7,538 bases of DNA from Propionibacteriaceae bacterium (GTDB lineage: Bacteria; Actinomycetota; Actinomycetes; Propionibacteriales; Propionibacteriaceae): the NCBI GenBank assembly GCA_031254155.1, contig JAIRVA010000206.1, forward strand, positions 1-7,538, in the 5' to 3' direction. This document shows, one piece after another, positions 5,503 through 7,538 of the stretch. The notes below the pieces were generated by a model. The model had not been told where the DNA came from and ran no database searches. It was given only the letters and a program-made list of their open reading frames with translations. The position numbers and the translations under genes are program-made. The stretch's first letter is position 1. Every line of letters starts with the position of its first letter.

Positions 5503-5542
5503 TGTGGATAACTTTTTCACGCAAAAGAATTTCTGTGGATAA
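5503..5542 (-). promoter_or_regulatory. DnaA-box pair upstream of ssd
   Basis: TTATCCACA (minus strand) lies at 5503-5511 and 5534-5542, again 31 bases start to start and in the same orientation as the pair at 1193-1232. The pair lies in the 148-base divergent gap between ssd and the methyltransferase, so it could act on either gene. Finding the same layout at the pilin favours a role in tad expression. A weak CTTTT/AAAAG inverted repeat lies between the boxes. Confidence 0.6.
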
Positions 5543-5586
5543 GTAGCAAATCTCCGCGTGGGACGCCATAGTCTCGATGTGAGTTC

Positions 5587-5592
5587 TATATT
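5587..5592 (+). promoter_or_regulatory. Possible -10 box of the methyltransferase
   Basis: TATATT ends 8 bases before the methyltransferase ATG. If it is used as a -10 box, transcription would begin at or next to the ATG, giving a leaderless mRNA. This would fit the lack of a clear ribosome site. No convincing -35 is visible. Confidence 0.3.
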
Positions 5593-5600
5593 CTTCAGGC

Positions 5601-6350
5601 ATGGCCCCCGTTATCGCGATCCCGCCCGAAGCCCTTGAGTGGCTGACGGGGACTACGCCGGTCCCCCTCCTGCTCGTGGGCGCGTCAGGCGGCTACGCGA
5701 CGACGCTCGCCCGCGCGGGGCATTCCGTCACGGTCGTTGACCACCGTGTCGCGGCGCTGGCGCGCCTTCCCCAGTGGGGTTCCGACATCCACGTGGTGGC
5801 GGCGCGCGGCGAGTACCTGCCGTTCGACCCCCGCTACTTCGCCGTCGTGCTTGCGATCCAGGACTTCCACACGTTCACGCCCGGACTCGCACTGGGGGAA
5901 TGGGCCAGGGTGTTGCGCCGCGACGGCCGGATCGCGATCGCGTACGTCACGCGCGACGACTCGATCCCCTGGGTACGCAAACTGAAGCGGATCGTCCAGA
6001 CGTACCTCCCGGAGGCCATGTCGGCCGATTTTGGCGCCCGGTCCGTCGCCTCACTCCAGGGGTCGGCGTTCTTCCCCCACGTGGAGAGGACCTCCTACCG
6101 GTTGTGGGTCCCCTCGACCCGGGCCGAACTCCAGGCGAGCGCCTGCCACGCCGCCGGGGCGGACGACCTTGAGGAGCCCCGGTTGACCGCGATGGCTGAG
6201 GAGATCGGCGCACTGTACGACGAGTACGCCCGCGTGCCGGATCCGCTGTTGCTCCCGTACCAGATTGAGTGCTGGCGGGCCGGGGTTGACCAGTCGAGCC
6301 TCACGACGTCACTCATCACCGCGGACGACGGACTGTCGATCTCGCTGTAG
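5601..6350 (+). CDS. Class I SAM-dependent methyltransferase (Methyltransf_11-like)
   Basis: 249-aa predicted cytoplasmic methyltransferase of unknown substrate. The Rossmann motifs are recognisable: motif I LLLVGASGGYAT (residues 23-34, a variant without the usual acidic residue), the acidic end of strand 2 VTVVDHR (Asp47), and motif II PFDPRYFAVVLAIQDFHTF (74-92) followed by GEWARVLRRDGRIAIAYV (98-115), as in Methyltransf_11 enzymes. The C-terminal half has no recognised domain. The gene is divergent from ssd with a 148-base shared upstream region and has no clear ribosome site (TATATT close to the ATG suggests a leaderless mRNA). A link to the pilus genes is only positional. Confidence 0.8.
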   Translation: MAPVIAIPPEALEWLTGTTPVPLLLVGASGGYATTLARAGHSVTVVDHRVAALARLPQWGSDIHVVAARGEYLPFDPRYFAVVLAIQDFHTFTPGLALGEWARVLRRDGRIAIAYVTRDDSIPWVRKLKRIVQTYLPEAMSADFGARSVASLQGSAFFPHVERTSYRLWVPSTRAELQASACHAAGADDLEEPRLTAMAEEIGALYDEYARVPDPLLLPYQIECWRAGVDQSSLTTSLITADDGLSISL

Positions 6351-6373
6351 GCGACGGACCGTCGGTCTCGCTG
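6326..6373 (+). repeat. Short tandem duplication at the methyltransferase 3' end
   Basis: A 22-base segment covering the last codons (6326-6347) is repeated at 6352-6373 with 20 of 22 bases identical and a 26-base period. The second copy lies after the stop and is out of frame, so it does not extend the protein. It looks like a slippage or replication duplication. Confidence 0.55.
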
Positions 6374-6444
6374 CGAGGCACCCCCGGCTGACGCAGCGGG
6401 CGACACGACATTGGCTCGGTACCTCGCCCGCGCGCGGACGCTGA

Positions 6445-6450
6445 TAGTGT
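6445..6450 (+). promoter_or_regulatory. Possible -10 box of the holin-family gene
   Basis: TAGTGT fits the TANNNT form of actinobacterial -10 boxes and lies 20 bases before the ATG, leaving a short leader that includes the AAGGAGG ribosome site. A good -35 is not evident. Confidence 0.35.
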
Positions 6451-6470
6451 GGAGGCGTCAAGGAGGAACC

Positions 6471-6953
6471 ATGTCCAGCCCCAACGAGATTTCGGATCTG
6501 GTGAGCCAAATCACCGCAGATGTCCGCACGATCGTGGCCGATGAGATTGCCCTGGTCAAGGCGGAGATCCGGCCTGCCGTCCGCCGGGTCGGCGTGGGGA
6601 GCGGGTTCTTCGGCGTCGCGGCGTACTTCGTCATTATGGCCGGCACCGTGCTGTGGTTCGTTTTCGCGGCCGGTTTCTCCTGGTTGTACGTGACGACGAC
6701 ATCGATCAGCGGGTACGGTGCCGTGTTCTTCGGTACCCTGACCGCAGTCGTCTTCCTCCTGGTCGTGGCCGTGAGTTTCGCCCTCTTCGGCCGCAACTCC
6801 TTCCGCGGGATCCGGGGACCACAGGCCGCCCCCGACGCGCTCGGCAAGGCGGTCTCGGCGGTACAGGCGGGGCTTGAAGAGGGGAGCGCCCGCGTCGCCC
6901 GTGAACTCGCCCAGCCCGCGGGTCCGTCTGGCGAACCGGGTCACAGCGAGTAG
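6471..6953 (+). CDS. Phage-holin-superfamily membrane protein (DUF1469-like)
   Basis: 160-aa integral membrane protein. An N-terminal amphipathic helix (about residues 5-33, with DEIALVKAEI as in the family) is followed by two transmembrane helices at about 44-69 and 82-107. A basic turn (FGRNSFRGIRG) and a polar C-terminal tail complete it. This layout matches the 'phage holin family protein' group common in actinobacterial chromosomes. Despite the name these are usually not in prophages, and no phage genes are seen here. The ATG at 6471 follows AAGGAGG and is much better than the open-frame start at 6411. It is followed 46 bases later by the cell-wall protein gene, so the two may be cotranscribed. 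Function is unknown. Confidence 0.82.
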   Translation: MSSPNEISDLVSQITADVRTIVADEIALVKAEIRPAVRRVGVGSGFFGVAAYFVIMAGTVLWFVFAAGFSWLYVTTTSISGYGAVFFGTLTAVVFLLVVAVSFALFGRNSFRGIRGPQAAPDALGKAVSAVQAGLEEGSARVARELAQPAGPSGEPGHSE

Positions 6954-6986
6954 GATTTCAGCAACAGTTCTCGCTACTGACCCCGG

Positions 6987-6994
6987 GGAGGAGG
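6987..6994 (+). promoter_or_regulatory. Ribosome site fixing a CTG start
   Basis: GGAGGAGG-type sequence ends five bases before the CTG at 7000. No ATG, GTG or TTG in that frame occurs between the site and the first membrane helix, so this site argues for initiation at CTG. Confidence 0.6.
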
Positions 6995-6999
6995 TTCCA

Positions 7000-7538
7000 C
7001 TGGCCCGCACACGCGTCCTTCGCTTCACCGCCATCGTCTTGGGGACACTTCTCGCGGTGACGATTGTGGGTACCCTCATCGTGGGTATGGTCGCCGACTC
7101 GATGTACAAGAACCGGGCTTTGCCCGGCAGCCAACTCGCCGGCCACGACATCTCCGGTCTGACCGACCGCGAAATCGACCCAGTCCTGACCGAGGTGGGG
7201 ACCCAGATCAGCGTCGGTTTGACCGTCGACGGTACCACGCAGACCGCCACCGCCCAAGATCTCGGCATCACCGTCGACCGCCAACTGACCCTGGCCCGGG
7301 TCGCCCGGGGTTCGACGCGCTCCTTCTGGCTGTTCCGCCCGCACACCGACCGCACCGTCCCGCTCGCGGTCACTATCGACGCGACCCGCTTCAACGCCTG
7401 GGGCGAGGCCCACTTCCCCGGCCGGTTCGTGCCCGCCGTTGACGCCGGCCTCAATTTCGACCCGACGGCCGGTCAGTACGAGGTGACGCCCGCCGTGGCC
7501 GGTACCGGGGTCACGACCACCCGCCTCGCCGAGCTGGC
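7000..7538 (+). CDS. Membrane-anchored cell-wall protein, YoaR/VanW-type N-terminus (partial)
   Basis: The frame is open from CTG 7000 to the window edge, giving 179 codons of a longer gene. A basic tip (ARTRVLR) and a hydrophobic helix (about residues 9-31) form a signal anchor. The exported part has the hallmarks of the YoaR-like putative peptidoglycan-binding domain: a conserved start near LPGSQLAGHDISGLTD (41-56), then TVDGTTQTATAQDLGITVD (75-93). In this family such domains precede either a VanW domain or a YkuD L,D-transpeptidase domain; the window ends too early to tell which. A second repeat may begin around residues 148-170. The protein probably acts in cell-wall remodelling outside the membrane. 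ATT 6955 is an alternative but lacks a ribosome site. Confidence 0.75.
   Translation, partial: MARTRVLRFTAIVLGTLLAVTIVGTLIVGMVADSMYKNRALPGSQLAGHDISGLTDREIDPVLTEVGTQISVGLTVDGTTQTATAQDLGITVDRQLTLARVARGSTRSFWLFRPHTDRTVPLAVTIDATRFNAWGEAHFPGRFVPAVDAGLNFDPTAGQYEVTPAVAGTGVTTTRLAEL

Noticed and set aside
1193..5542. Replication origin
   Set aside because: Only two boxes per site, far apart, with no dnaA or dnaN nearby and no dense box cluster. Promoter control fits better.
5453..5602. Extension of ssd by 50 codons
   Set aside because: The added sequence contains both DnaA-like boxes and is AT-rich and Lys-rich, unlike the gene. Family similarity begins at residue 1 of the chosen start.
6471..6953. 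Prophage or lysis cassette
   Set aside because: The holin-family name is misleading. There is no endolysin, structural phage gene or integrase in the window.
6309..7454. Minus-strand 381-codon open frame
   Set aside because: Antisense to the holin-family and cell-wall genes, both of which have recognisable protein features and good ribosome sites.
1..7538. CRISPR array, insertion sequence or transposase
   Set aside because: No regularly spaced repeats, terminal inverted repeats flanking a transposase, or transposase-like protein were seen.

Overview
The window comes from a high-GC Gram-positive bacterium (Actinomycetota). The bases are roughly two thirds G+C with strongly GC-biased third codon positions. 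The main gene block has the same order as the mycobacterial Rv3660c-Rv3654c cluster (ssd, tadA, tadB, tadC, DUF4244 pilin, tadE, tadE-like). Genus cannot be fixed from the sequence alone.

Minus strand, 5452 down to 23: a compact Flp/Tad-type pilus locus in two blocks. Block 1 is ssd (CpaE/MinD-like), tadA (secretion ATPase), tadB and tadC (inner-membrane platform), joined by 1- to 4-base stop/start overlaps and so almost certainly one translationally coupled operon. Block 2 is a 70-aa Flp-like pilin (DUF4244), a TadE-type pseudopilin and a TadE-like protein. An assembled pilus would be powered by TadA through TadB/TadC, with the pilin as major subunit and the TadE proteins as minor ones. No prepilin peptidase is present here.

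Between the blocks lies a stretch of about 650 bases (1098-1744) that is not ordinary spacer. Reading in gene direction it holds a tRNA-like element with a canonical T-arm and acceptor stem but no normal D or anticodon arm, a 40-aa membrane peptide ORF with a very strong Shine-Dalgarno, a 14-bp perfect hairpin, a possible 46-aa hydrophobic Cys-rich peptide ORF, and then the pilin control region.

The most striking signal is regulatory. The exact 9-mer TTATCCACA (perfect DnaA-box consensus) occurs twice upstream of the pilin and twice upstream of ssd. All four copies face the same way, and each pair is spaced exactly 31 bases start to start. A 13-mer (12/13 identical) also recurs next to both pairs. 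This suggests that both transcription units share a regulator, possibly DnaA, which would tie pilus expression to the cell cycle.

Plus strand, 5601 to the end: a class I SAM-dependent methyltransferase transcribed divergently from ssd, a two-helix holin-superfamily (DUF1469-like) membrane protein, and the 5' part of a membrane-anchored cell-wall protein with a YoaR/VanW-type N-terminal domain. That last gene runs off the window and appears to start at CTG.
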